Position numbers and translations under genes: made by a program. This document shows positions 50,103 through 62,300 of a DNA stretch of 64,000 nt, one piece after another; within the stretch, counting starts at the first letter, position 1, and each line of letters opens with the position of its first letter. The DNA lies in contig JALLLT010000032.1 of the NCBI GenBank assembly GCA_025266875.1, forward strand, positions 310,001-374,000. Direction: 5' to 3'. The notes beneath the pieces were generated by a model, which was given only the letters and a program-made list of their open reading frames with translations, was not told the DNA's origin and made no database searches. Source of the stretch: Fennellomyces sp. T-0311. Its lineage: Eukaryota; Mucoromycota; Mucoromycetes; Mucorales; Lichtheimiaceae.

Positions 50103-51032
50103 TTACAAGCGCGAATCCTTCTTTCCTGCAGCCAAACCCCTAGCGTATGTCGAAATCACATTTCCAAATATTTCACCCTGCAGACGCGCCACTTCAAGCT
50201 CCTTTGGTGTAGGTTGTCGAGATCCATCACTACCACTAACGTAAACAGAGTAAGTATGTATATCAAGCGAATAAAATTCAAAGCACATACGCAACTGTGC
50301 CAGCACCATATGCGGATCCACCGACGATCTCAGAGTTATCGGTCAAATGCTACGTAAGCACGAATTTTAGTTCATCCATCATTGTACGTGCACCTGGAAT
50401 ACAATTACTTACGGAACTTCTGAATCCAAGGGGAACATAGTTGATACCATGGTGAACAAAGTAGGGAAGTGTGGTTAAAGCAGTGGTTTCTTGACCACCG
50501 TGTTGACTGCCAGTGGAGAAAAAGGTACCAGCAAACTTGCCAGCCAAAGTACCCTTTGCCCAGAGACCCCCAGTTCCATCAAAGAAAGATCTCATCTTTA
50601 CATGCCATTAATGTCCTATTCTTTCCTATGGCTTTTGACTTTACCTGTCCGGGCATTCCACCTGAATAAATGATGTTGTCAGATACCGATTGAGTGTGTG
50701 AAATTTTTTATACAAAAAAAGGCTTACCGAAACGCGTAGGGAAACCGAACAAAAATCCATCCGCATCCTTAAGCTGGTCCACAGTGATGACAGGAATATC
50801 TGGCTTGGGTGGCGCCTTGACCAACTTTAGTACATTTTCGGGTAAAGTTTCAGGGACTATAAAGTTTTGCTTGTCAGAAAGATGGGATACAAAGCGTTAA
50901 ACTAGGCAACTTACCCTGATAAATAGTTGATTGAACGCCAGCTACTTTCAAACCATGCTGAGCCTCAATGGCAAGCTTGTAAACGTGATGATAAAGGGTA
51001 TAGATAATGATGGAAACGTTTGGAGGTGTCAT
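50103..51032 (-). CDS. WrbA-type flavodoxin NAD(P)H:quinone oxidoreductase
   Basis: Several short exons on the minus strand encode a protein of about 200 residues. The start at 51032 gives [20 protein letters not shown], the FMN phosphate loop region of flavodoxins in slightly altered form (usual YS-YGH). It continues with [59 protein letters not shown] and [19 protein letters not shown]. The C-terminal part has [20 protein letters not shown], then [15 protein letters not shown]. These are the hallmarks of WrbA and yeast Pst2/Ycp4-like proteins, which reduce quinones by two electrons and protect from oxidative stress. An in-frame ATG 45 bp upstream (51077) is possible but adds residues not seen in the family. 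Confidence 0.88.
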
Positions 51033-52767
51033 TTCTTTGAATGCAAGGAGAATATCGTTTGAAAATGGGCCGAACAACCCTTATATAGTTTGATTTTCTC
51101 GTCGGAGTTCCCAATCTTACAAAGTGCTTATTAGATGCTTACACCTATTACCACCACGTTGGCTTGTCTAAAACCGTGAAAAGGGTTTACCATCAAGCTA
51201 TATTACTAAGCAATGGTATCCTATTTCTAATATCGCTGACTTAACTTATCTGCTTAGTAATACCTTAGTTATCAGCGACTTTATATAGAATCGGCATAGG
51301 CTTTTTTTTTGCGACAGACATGCTCGCCTGTATTGATAAATTGAAATTATGCCTTAATCAAATGGATGGATGCAAAGTAGTGGGATGTGGCGCTATACCC
51401 GTCTTTGTAATTATCGATCATATGGGTGGCCCGGACCAAGCCTAAAAGGTGACACATACGATCGTTGCCGAACGGTCCATATATGGAATACTCGCTACTT
51501 TTACAGCCACGCATCATTGGGCTTGGTTTGTCCATCTGTTGCCCCTGTATTTCATTACCGTTGACGTTTAAGCCTCATATAGGTCTTATCTAAACCCAAA
51601 AAAAAGTTAAGGTCTCCTGCAATTTTAATAGAGTTCACATTGAGATATATGAAGGTAATATAGCATTTACCGGAGATTTCAAAGGTGGCAAATGACCGTT
51701 TTTTATTTACTTATCAAATTGAAAGATGGCCTGTAAAAAAGCAACTTTGCTCGATAGCACATTCTTTTAATTCCTTGACAAGAGAAAGAGGATCCGGATC
51801 CATGTGATCTCGGCTGTCATTGTTGACAAAAATGTACAAAAAATAAGCACAGACCGAATCTAGTGTTACTTTGAGCAGGGTATGCCCACATTTAGCTTCT
51901 GATGTCCTTTTTCTTTGAATGCTTGGAGAATCCACCATATTTGACTCTGGAACTCACCACTGCTTTTGACGCGCAGCACAGCGTTGGATTACCTCTTGTA
52001 CAGCTGCTAGCGTTTAATCAATCTTTGAGAGCCGATGAAATGAAACCTGTGCACGTATTATCCACTTTCCGATATTTTTCTTCGGTCACCCGTTGCCAAC
52101 TCACTATCCGCAATGGTTGAAAAAGGTATCAATGGGTAGAGAAGCAAGTGATCGTGATGTACTAATATTTTCATTTTAAACATCTGACAAAGCTGTGTCA
52201 CTAGCTGTTCATATAAAACTAGCATCACATCTCAACCTACCGAAGAAGACAAGCCGATTACTGTTGCTTACGTATTTGTCATACATATTTTATTGGCAAA
52301 TCCTCGGTACCAGGTTGTAACTACTCCATGTCACACGGTTACTTGTCGAAAACCGGTTTTCAATAATTGGTTACTTGGCGATGGCTTCACATTTCTGGGC
52401 AAAGGCGAATAGACACCTTTATATTTTCCTAGCAACGCAGTGCAGTTACATAATCCATTACCTGATACAAACAAGTGCTTCTGCAAAGAGCAGGTACTTG
52501 AATGCTTAAAATGGTTACTGTGATACATACCTTTCTAACAAACATAGATTGATGGAGCAAGACGCATTGGTAGCTCAATAGCTGTCTTTCAGATGGTCCA
52601 ATGAAACGTTACTTGGCTTTAAACCAGTGACCCTCCGCGGAATCCTATTGGATTAGGTCCTTGGAGTTGAGCTCCGCTCTTCTTTTTTCGTTTTTCGATT
52701 TGATACGCTTTCTTCATTTTTTTTTGTTGTTGGTTTTTTTTTCGACAACTGACCGATTAACACGCCA
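51033..52767. other. 1.7-kb intergenic region
   Basis: Contains the promoter of the WrbA-like gene and the leader of the SSXT gene. Imperfect inverted repeats occur at about 51204-51263 (ATTACTAAGCA and TGCTTAGTAAT). A minus-strand frame at 51714-51938 shows faint coding character (DPDPLSLVKELKECAIEQSC) but no family or splice partner. Nothing else is supportable. Confidence 0.35.
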
Positions 52768-54175
52768 ATGAACCAATTTACAGGTGCAAATGTTCAATCT
52801 GATGCTTACATGCAAAATTTATACGTCAATGGAGGGCAAAATCTTATGAGTTTGCCTCCTGAAATGCAATCTCTTTCAGCACAACAACAGTTACCAACAC
52901 AGCATCAGCAGTTAATGTCTCAGCAACCTCAAGTAATATAATGCCCTGATCTTTATATTTTGCCCTCAACTCACGTTTCCCTGAACACCTTTTCTTCTTT
53001 CTATATGCCTTTCCTTCTCTCAGGTGTATGGACAACAAGGTATATATTGTCATTTTTTTCGCTGTCAATGATGAAGGTCGGCGCGTGATTGTGAAGTTGC
53101 TTTTCTGACGCTGGTCGTATCTCAACACTATAGCAAGCACAATGGCTCAAATGGCTGGCAATATCCAGCGACCCATGATGCAACAGCAGCAGCAGTTCCG
53201 GCCAGCCAACTTTGCGCAGCAACAAGCGTGGTTAGCGCAACAGAAAATGATGATGCAGCAACGGAATATGGATGATCAACAGCGAAGACAGCTACTTATG
53301 ATGCAACACCAGCAGCAGCTGCAAATGCAAAAGTCCATGTCGCCTGGAAGTGTCCCCCCGGGCGTCAGTGGCGCCACGCCTCCAGTACAGATACCAAGCA
53401 CGTCCGTCACTCCCACGTCAAGCGTTAATCACCCGGTAACACCAAGTCCTGCAACAATGGCAAATGGCCCCGAAAAGCCAAAATCCACGAATGACGTTAA
53501 TGCAAAAAGAGTCGAAACGGTAAATGAATGCGGTGGTGGGTTAGGCACACGAGCACTGACATGTATGCGTGTAGATCTTGAGCATGAACCAAGAGTTAAT
53601 TCGTCTCTGCGTATTCCAGCAGCAGAGCCCTCAAGAAGCTGATATCTCACCGTAAGTTTTTGTAATTGGAAAGGGCCGAGGACAGGAATACTGATGGGTG
53701 TGACATGCAGATACCAAGCTCGATTACAGTCGAACCTGACTTACCTCGCCACGATGGCAGATATATCCATGATTAAACCGGGAGAGGTTTGTAAGGCCAA
53801 GATCAGTTGATGAGATTGCTGGTGCTGATGATGAACTAGGAATCGAAAACGCCTACGCCCCCCGATTTGAGTACGTTACCACCACCGAAATCTGATATCG
53901 CAAAGAAGATCCACGCGTTGCTGAACACCGCGCAGTCGCTGTTCAAAGACGAACAAGAGTCGAAAATGAGTAATGGGAACTCGTCAGACTCACCCTACTC
54001 GCAGAACCGAAGTGTCCAGCAATCACCAGTCCAGCAGCATCAGGGGCAACAAGCCATATCAACGCCGCAGCAACAGCACCAGCCGCAGCAACGGCCTACA
54101 CCTCCATCACAACCGCAGACACCACGGCAACAGCCTCAGACGCCTCAGCAACAGCAACAGCAGCTTATGCGTCAA

Positions 54176-54207
<32 letters not shown>

Positions 54208-54895
54208 ACAACCACAGGCACAAACCCCGCAAACTTCAGCTGCATTGCCACAACATCAATCGCCACAGCTTTCGCAGCAACCACAACAGCAACAGCAACA
54301 GCAGTTCTTTAATGGCGTGAATATGTCGATGACTGGGTCACCTGCTGCACGTAACGCCATGATGGATCCCCAAACGCTACTCCAACAGCAACAGGACAAT
54401 ATCATGCAGCAGCGCTTAAGACAGCAGCAACACTTGCAGCAGCAACGACAGCGGATGATGATACCGATGGGCATGGGAGGGGGAGTATCAGGAGCGGATA
54501 TTGTGATGAACAGCAGTGGTGGTTACAGCCCTGCCAGTTCCATAGTGCCGTCTGGATCACCCATGTCGCAGTCACTGGATGCGTTGTCGCCCAGCATGAC
54601 ATCTACCTCAACAAGCATGCCGACGGTGCCTGGCTCGCTGAACCCCAGCGATTTGATGATGAACAACAGCGGCGCGGGCATGATCAACCCTGCGATGGTC
54701 ATGAACAATGCCGGATTAAACATGATGGGCGGCATGTATAATGGTAACGGAGGAGCAGCGGGCGCGGGGGGAGCGGAAGATATGAACAACTTTCAGAACG
54801 TCGTAATGATGATGCAGCGGTTACAGCAGCAACAACAGCAACAGCAACAGCAGCAGAAAGAGTTTGAGGACGCGTTTGCCAGCCGATCTGGTTAA
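52768..54895 (+). CDS. SS18/SSXT-domain transcription coactivator
   Basis: Six exons (52768-52932, 53024-53039, 53134-53519, 53575-53651, 53711-53786 and 53840-54895) give 591 residues. The SSXT core spans exons 3-5 at about residues 185-240: AKRVETILSMNQELIRLCVF, then SPQEADISPYQARLQSNLTY and LATMADISM. This matches the N-terminal SNH domain of SS18 (SYT), which joins SWI/SNF chromatin remodellers. Both flanks are Gln- and Met-rich low-complexity sequence with long polyQ runs, ending in QQQQQKEFEDAFASRSG. Exon 2 is a 16-nt microexon. PolyQ may vary between strains. A subunit or partner of SWI/SNF is a reasonable inference; no DNA-binding domain is present. Confidence 0.82.
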
Positions 54896-55401
54896 AGTTT
54901 ACAAGCTTTTCATGTATACATTTCACTAAACCTTTGGCATTTCCCTCTCTCTCTCTCACTTACTCTTACTCGATCTCCTGCGCGGCCCCTTTAAGCCAGG
55001 GTCCCCGTCCACTTGTGTAAAAAAAAAAAGAAAATTAAAATAAAGTATCTCAACTCATCCAATTACAACTGCATTGCTCGATCGCGTACTGTCGAAGAAA
55101 TCATTCCTTTTTCGGCAATCATGTCGGACGGTTTGTTTGCCTAATGTGAGATCAGTTTATTACGAGAATACCCGGACAAACACTGCCAGTGCCCCACCGG
55201 TTGCTTGGAAAAAACAAAAATAGACGATGCCCATACGGTGAAACTTGGAATACAGTGGAAGGATTTGATTAAATTCTCCATGTGAGCAATATTATAAATG
55301 TTTTGATCGCACCGAAATCGATCGACAACTCCTTTTTCTTCTTTTTTTTTATAAACCTCTTTTAACGTATATCAACGCCACTTCGGAAATATAGTCAACA
55401 C
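54896..55401. other. intergenic region
   Basis: 3' flank of the SSXT gene and promoter of chitin deacetylase. A CT-rich stretch lies at 54940-54975. No gene. Confidence 0.5.
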
Positions 55402-56917
55402 ATGCGTTTCCTAGTAACCTGGAGTGTCATTGTTGCCTTGGCAGCACTCGATCCCGTCTTTGCTGACAAAACAATTCTCCCCCAAACGTCGCCCGCGTGG
55501 CTGGCAAATGTACCCACACCCACAGGCAATGCGGTCATTACCCAATATCCCAAAGACGATAACATAAAAGTGCAACCTTTGCCCGGTCCCTACAAGATTG
55601 ATTTGAACAAATATCCCCCACAGCTCAAGATGCCGCCCACTGATTCACCAGAAGTTCAAGACGTTATTAAGCAACTCGACTGGTCCAAGGTCCCAAAAGC
55701 TCAACAGCGCGTCATCAAGACTTGGGCTGTCGATACAACTGGTTATCCCAAGGAAGATCCGGATTGTTGGTGGTCCGCAAGCACCTGCAAACAACCAAAG
55801 CTATCCTACCTACCAGACGATATTTACACATGTCCGCAGGCTGGTCATTGGGGCCTCAATTATGATGATGGTCCACTCAAAGTGTATAGCTTTGATCAGC
55901 AACAAAAGCAATGGGAAGAGCCACGGTTCTATAACTTTTTGGTGGAGCACAATAAGCAGAAGGCTACCATGTTTTGTAAGTTACATATTCAACATTGAAC
56001 AACCAAAGATGCTAACTGCGACATAGTCATTGGATCCAATGTCGTCGCATTCCCTGAGGCTGCCCAACGCGCGTTGAACGATGGCCATACTATTTGCGCT
56101 CACACTTGGTCGCATCAGCAAATGACATCCCTTTCAAACGAGCAAATTGTTGCAGAGCTATACTGGACTCACAGAGCCATCAAAGAAGTATTGGGTGTTA
56201 CTCCAAAGTGCTGGAGACCACCTTACGGCGACGTTGATGATCGCGTACGTGCCATTGCCTGGCAAATGGGTATGCGTACTGTAGTCTGGGATCAAGATTC
56301 CAACGACTGGAACTTGGTAATTACTTTCAAACTATATTTCCTTTAGGAATAATAACACTTTTTTGGTAGTATGGTACACCGGCTCGTGGTTCCGTTCCGC
56401 CAGAGGAAATCGATGGCCATTTCACAGACTGGATCAATAAGCGACTTAATAACCAAGATAACGAACATGGTCATATTACTCTTGTAAGTTATTTTTATCA
56501 TTCTTTATTATTTAAAAAAGCAGCAATGGTTCTAATAACAGTAACATGAAAAAATAGCAACATGAAAACAGTAACTCTACCATATCCATGTCTGAACGAT
56601 GGTTGCCGAAACTTCAGCAAGCATTTGAAGTTATGCCGATCCACAAATGCATCAATGATCCATATCCATATTGGGAGCAGTCATGGGCATATCCTACCTT
56701 GAAAAATTCCAACCCACCACTGAACGCGAACGACCCTACAACCCCTCAAACACCCGCCTCCGGTTCAGGTTCCTCAGCTTCTGGCTCGCCCGATGACCGA
56801 AATTCCGACAGTGGCTCGACCACCGAGTCCCTGGCCGGAAGCATTATCCGTGATCACCCGTTTTTAGACAGCATAGCTTACGCTTGTACCCTAGGAACTG
56901 TTCTCTTTTCCTTGTAG
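55402..56917 (+). CDS. chitin deacetylase, GPI-anchored (CE4)
   Basis: Four exons, 55402-55975, 56027-56316, 56370-56483 and 56558-56917, give 445 residues. A signal peptide (MRFLVTWSVIVALAALDPVFA) precedes a linker and the NodB domain. Motif 1 is LNYDDGP (usual TFDDGP). Motif 2 is AHTWSHQ, whose two His bind the metal. Motif 3 is CWRPPYGDVDDRVR. Motif 4 is WDQDSNDW, and the late QHEN carries the catalytic His. The C-terminus is a Ser/Thr/Gly-rich stalk followed by a hydrophobic tail (FLDSIAYACTLGTVLFSL), a GPI signal. The enzyme converts chitin to chitosan at the cell surface, a dominant wall reaction in Mucoromycota. Confidence 0.93.
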
Positions 56918-57370
56918 AGTTCAGTTAGTTATGCTTTTTTTTTGGACTAATATAAAGATTTAGAGAAAAAATGTTCAAATCCGTCTGTGCGCCTATAAAG
57001 GGAAGTTTACGTAATGTTTACGTGTGTGGATGACAGCTAAATTGGTTGCAGTAACGATGGTGTACCGGTTATGCAGATAATATATCGGCGAATGAGTTCC
57101 AAAGGTACATTTAGGAGCAAATAGGCTGCTGTGCGTTTTTTTACGGGGAGCGAGGGAATGCACCATATTAAATTCTTAGTGTTGGGGATAAAGAAAGTAG
57201 CGGATTTGATTTACTCCCTGAGAGAGAGGCAAGCATGCCAGTGGAACGCCTTCCGCCTTGCCGATAGGGTGCCAAGCAAATGCGTAGTAGGTTGGCGGAG
57301 TTGGCCCTGCAGGCTTGCTTTGCTTTCACCTTCACACTTACTCTACATAACCAACCAATCTTAAAGCATC
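56918..57370. other. intergenic region
   Basis: 3' flank of the deacetylase and promoter of the BAR gene. One 77-codon frame (57131-57364) without motifs is ignored. Confidence 0.5.
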
Positions 57371-58579
57371 ATGAGTTTCCTGTGAGTGTTGCTCGATAAT
57401 GCACAGAGATTCCAGACGGATTAACCCTTTAGCAAAGATCCGGCTTCAAAAAGGGCCTGAACAGGGCTGGCACCACGGTAATCTTTTTAAATGAGAATAC
57501 TCAGAACGCCTACAAGGAACCAGACCTTTTCTTTTTTACTCACAAACTTGGAACAAAATGAAACAATAGATTATGCAACGGACAGGTGCCGTCGACAGAA
57601 CCACAGACAGTGAATTCGAGGAAGAGCTTGAACGTTTCAAGACGTAAGGTTGACGACAATTGCCATGGCAATCCCAAAAAAAACTAACGCTACGGCTCTT
57701 AAGGTTAGAAAAGAAATCTGAGAAGCTGACGAAACAAGCCAAAGGGTACCTCGATTCGCTGCGAGGTGAGTTTGAACGGAAAAAGTTCAATTGCCATTTT
57801 CTGAAACATATTTGCCCAAAGGCATGACAGCTGCTCAACTGCGAATCTCTCAAACCATTGGCCAATTTTATGACGACACAATCATTATGGGACCTGGTGG
57901 ACAAGAGTACAAGAAAGTCATTGAGCGACTGGACGAGGATGCAAAGACGGATATGGTAAAAGAATAGCCTTTGTTCAATTTCGATCTTGCATAATGCTGA
58001 TATAATCAAACCAGGATAAACTGTTTCGCACAACCGTCCTTGAACCATTGGCACGTTTCTGCTCTTACTTCCCTCAGGTGAACGAGGCTGTCAAGCGGCG
58101 CCAAAAGAAACTTTTGGATTACGATACACATCGTTCCAAAGTTCGAAAGTTGGTGGATAAACCAAGCGAAGACCCTTCACGATTGCCAAGAGTAAGCTTG
58201 GACCAATTGGATAACTGCGCCTGAATTAATCTATTTTGTATAACAGGCAGAGCAAGAGGCAAATATGGCGAGAGAGATGTACGAGAATCTGAATACCATC
58301 CTTATTGCTGACTTACCCAAAGTTGTGGAGCTACGCGTGCCTTACTTGGTAAAACGGAGTTTTCTCGTGCTTATAACGCGGTTTCAATCCGTTGACATTT
58401 GGAAATAGGATCCGGTATTCGAAGCTTTGGTCAAGTCCCAGCTCCGTTTCTGTCAAAATAGCTATGAAGAGTTAGAGGCCTTGCGACATCATTTCCCTAA
58501 TGAAGGAGACCAACCTGAACGACGTGCGGACGATGTCTTGCAGCAGATGAGAGAGTTGAGCATTTGCGGAAACTTTTAG
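57371..58579 (+). CDS. N-BAR protein, Rvs161/Hob3 family
   Basis: The coding sequence starts with an 11-nt exon (57371-57381) spliced to 57438-57477, giving MSFLSGFKKGLNRAGTT. This matches the amphipathic N-terminal helix of Rvs161 (GFKKAINRAG). The next exons read VDRTTDSEFEEELERFKTLE, LTKQAKGYLDSLRGMTAAQL, ISQTIGQFYDDTI, PLARFCSYFPQVNEAVKRRQ, KKLLDYDTHRSKVRKL and PVFEALVKSQLRFCQNSYEE. The gene ends ELSICGNF at a TAG (58577-58579), about 260 residues in some eight exons. There is no SH3 domain, so it is the Rvs161/Hob3 partner and not Rvs167. The dimer bends membrane and promotes vesicle scission in endocytosis at actin patches. Confidence 0.92.
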
Positions 58580-59341
58580 AAATTGTATGTGTCGATAAGT
58601 AATTAAAGAAGTCCCTGAAAATAAAACGCTACCGCTATCTCTGTATACAGTTTTTCCAAAAAGTAATGTCGCGTGTCAGTTGACACCTCGTGTATAATTT
58701 GTATTATAAAATGCTGAAGCTAGCGGCATCACTTATTGAAAAAAACAGTACATCTCAAATTTACCCATGGAGTTACACAGTCGCCGATGTTGACTCGGTG
58801 TTAAATCACCACTCGATCCACTACGGGCCAACGACATCCTATCCGTATGATTGGCTGCAGTGACCTCAGAAGCGCCCGAAAGTACCTTATTGGCTGATTC
58901 CGTTTTGATGGCTGTAGAAGTTTTCAGAATCCATAAAATACCAGGCACACCCCGATCAAACACATCACGAAAAACGTCAGTTCGATACTGTGGCGTTGCA
59001 TACGATCAAGAACAGCAGTGAGTTTTCAAAAGGGCAGAATTCAATGATGGACTGATTGGATCTGTTGTTTCACATGCTTTGAATAGGGCCTTGGCTTATG
59101 GGTATACGACTTCCGAGGCCTCCTATTGGGCAATATTTCATTCTTCTTCCATCTACGCTTCCATCGCATGATTGCACAAAAGGAAGGAGGCGTGCTAAAC
59201 ACGGAAGCGGCTATAACGGCCCGGTACCAGTTCTATTACGCAGAGCGGATCGTGATTACAGCTGACAAGTATCGGTATATAAATAAACAGTGCCGAGTCG
59301 AATCTCGATCGTTTTTTATCACGTCAATATCCATCATCTTA
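58580..59341. other. intergenic region upstream of the PDR pump
   Basis: Promoter and leader of the ABC transporter. A minus-strand 76-codon frame (58733-58963) and the upstream extension of the plus-strand frame from 59126 show no conserved sequence. The drug-response element of yeast PDR promoters was not seen. Confidence 0.45.
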
Positions 59342-62300
59342 ATGAACGAAGAGAGAGCAGACATTGCGAGCTCACGCGACGATAGGGCTTCCATGGGTAC
59401 AGTTCTCGCGCCGGTCGGTACAAAGGGCTCATACGGCGAACCTGACGCGAACCAAGTAAACGTTGAATGTACATACAATTTCCCAAATATTAAAAAAAAA
59501 TTCAAGTAACACTCACACCCGTCACTTTAGCTGCTATTGATGAATATCAAGAACTAAAGCGACAACTCTCTGGTATCAGCCGGCGATCTACGAACGCCAG
59601 CAAAATTGAACAAGGCGCCGCGATTCAAGAAGAGTTTAACCTTGACGAATTTTTGCATGGGATGAGCGACGATGCAGAACGTGCAGGCCATAAGCAAAAG
59701 CGCTTAGGACTCGTATGGAAAGATTTGACTGTGAAGGTATGATTGATATTCATGCACTGTGATTATATGCAAGAGATCTTATATCTCTCCTAAACAGGGC
59801 CTCGGCGCCGATGCACATGTAATCCCCACAGTATTCAATGGCGTCATTAATACACTTCAGTTCTGGAAGTATTTCGGTATCGGAGCGAATCATACCAAGA
59901 AAACAATCTTACGGGGCATCAACGGCTTCTGCAAAGACGGTGAAATGTTGCTGGTACTCGGTCGTCCAGGTGCTGGTTGCACCAGTTTGCTGAAAGTTCT
60001 GGCCGGTATTAGAGAATCGTTCACCGATATCGATGGTGTGGTTAGCTATGGCGGAATCGATCACAAGACATTCAGAAAGCATTACCGTGGTCAAGCTATC
60101 TACAACCGAGAAGAAGATCAGCATTATCCTACACTGACGACACGCCAAACCCTTCAATTTGCTTTGCGCTGCAAGACTCCAGGTGCCCGGTTACCGGATG
60201 AAACCAAGAATGATTTTGTTGAAAAGATCATATATTTGCTCAGCAACATGTTGGGCCTCAGCAAACAGATGCCTACTGTGGTCGGCAATGCATCCGTACG
60301 CGGTCTTTCCGGCGGCGAACGCAAGCGACTGTCGATTGCTGAAGTCATGACAACGCAAAGCTCTATCAATTGCTGGGACTGCTCAACACGTGGTCTTGAT
60401 GCGGCTTCGGCCCTCGATTATGTACGTTCATTGCGCATCATGACGGATGTTTTCAAAAAGACGACGGTAGCAACCTTATATCAAGTTTCCAACAACATCT
60501 ATGCCCTCTTTGACAACGTTTTGCTACTTGACGATGGCTACTGCATCTATTTTGGTCCAGTTACAGAGGCCAAGGAATACTTTGAGAGCCTCGGGTTTTA
60601 CTGTCCGCCCCGCAAATCGGTGCCAGACTTCTTAACTGGTCTCTGCAATCCATTGGAACGCGAAATCATGGAAGGATATGAAAAGTCTGCACCGCAGCAT
60701 GCGTCCGAATTCGAAGCAAGATATCGTCAGTCGACTGTTTACAAGCGAATAATGACTGAATTGGATGAATATGAGCAATTCATTGCCCAAGAACGACCTG
60801 GTGATCGTTTCCGAGAAGCCGTCGATGAAGAACATCAAAAGCATGCCCCGAAGAGATCACCGTACACCGCCTCCTACTTTCAACAAGTCAAATCGCTCAC
60901 CATTCGTCAATACTATCTCTTGGTGAAAGATTATCCTTCGCTTATTTCCCGTTTTGGCACCATTATCGTTCAAGGTCTCATCAGTGCTTCTTGCTTTTAC
61001 AACATTCCGTTAACTGGTACCGGAGCTTTCTCCCGCGGCGGCGCTCTTTTCTTTGCATTACTTTTCAACGCTTTAATTTGCCAATCTGAACTGGTGACCT
61101 TTTTCATGGGCCGCTCAGTTTTGGCAAAGCAAAACCATTATGCTATGTTCAAGCCATCCGCGTATTACCTTGCCCAAGTTATTTTAGATGTGCCGTATGC
61201 CGTTGTACAAGGTATGTTATATATGTATTTTTTTTCTATTCACTATACTGAGATCTTTTTATGTTCAGTACTTTTATTTGAAATTTGCTCATACTTTATC
61301 ATGGGTCTCAACATGAGCGCTGATCGATTCTTCACATATTTTCTCGTCATGTTCTTTATCAACATGATGATGAATGGCCTTTTACGCCTGTTTGCTGGTA
61401 TTTCAAAGAATTTCTTTACAGCCAACGTCAATGCTGGTACTATTTTGGTTTTGGTTGTTATATACACTGGTTACGTGATTCCATATAATTCAATGCATCC
61501 ATGGCTATTTTGGTAAGATACTCCGACTACTTATATATAGCAATCAGACTAACATTTTTTGTCCACGCAAAGGGTCTATTGGATTAACCCTCTTGCATAC
61601 GGATACAAGACTCTCCTAATAAACGAGATGAAAGGTCAGGTGTATTCTTGCGAGGGCATGGGCAATGCTGTACCATTCGGTCCCGGCTATGACGATTGGG
61701 CGCACAAGGTCTGCACTATGAAAGGTGGTACCCCAGGCGAAAACTTTGTTCGCGGTGATGACTATTTGCGTGCCGCATTCAACTACGAACCCGAGCACTT
61801 GTGGGCACCAGATTTTGTGGCTGTTGCCGGATTCTTCCTCCTATTTACTGTCCTTACCGCAGCGTTGATGGAATATATCACTTCCGATAAGGGCGGAGCG
61901 CTTACCAAATATTACCTGCGTGGTAAGGCGCCGAAACCACGCACCGATCGAGAAGAAGATGAACGTCGTCAAAAACAAGCTGAAATTTCGAGCACGATGG
62001 ATAAAATTTCCACCGACACAACCTTTTCCTGGCATCATATTCACTATGAAGTACCTTTCAAAGGTGGTCCGTTACATTTGCTCAGCGATGTCTCCGGTAT
62101 TGTCAGACCTGGTCATTTGACTGCTCTCATGGGTTCATCCGGAGCTGGTAAAACAACCCTGCTCGATGTGTTGGCGAAGCGCAAAACCATTGGCAAAGTC
62201 GAGGGCCGTGTTTACTTGAACAGCGAAGCTTTGATGTCCGATTTTGAGCGTATCACTGGTTACTGTGAACAAATAGATATCCATCAACCCGCTGCAACGG

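Noticed and set aside
51204..51263. Inverted repeat ATTACTAAGCA/TGCTTAGTAAT as a terminator or MITE
   Set aside because: Short arms, no target duplication and no neighbouring transcript end that would need it.
58733..58963. 76-codon minus-strand frame upstream of the PDR pump
   Set aside because: No domain, no plausible start context, and no conserved pattern.
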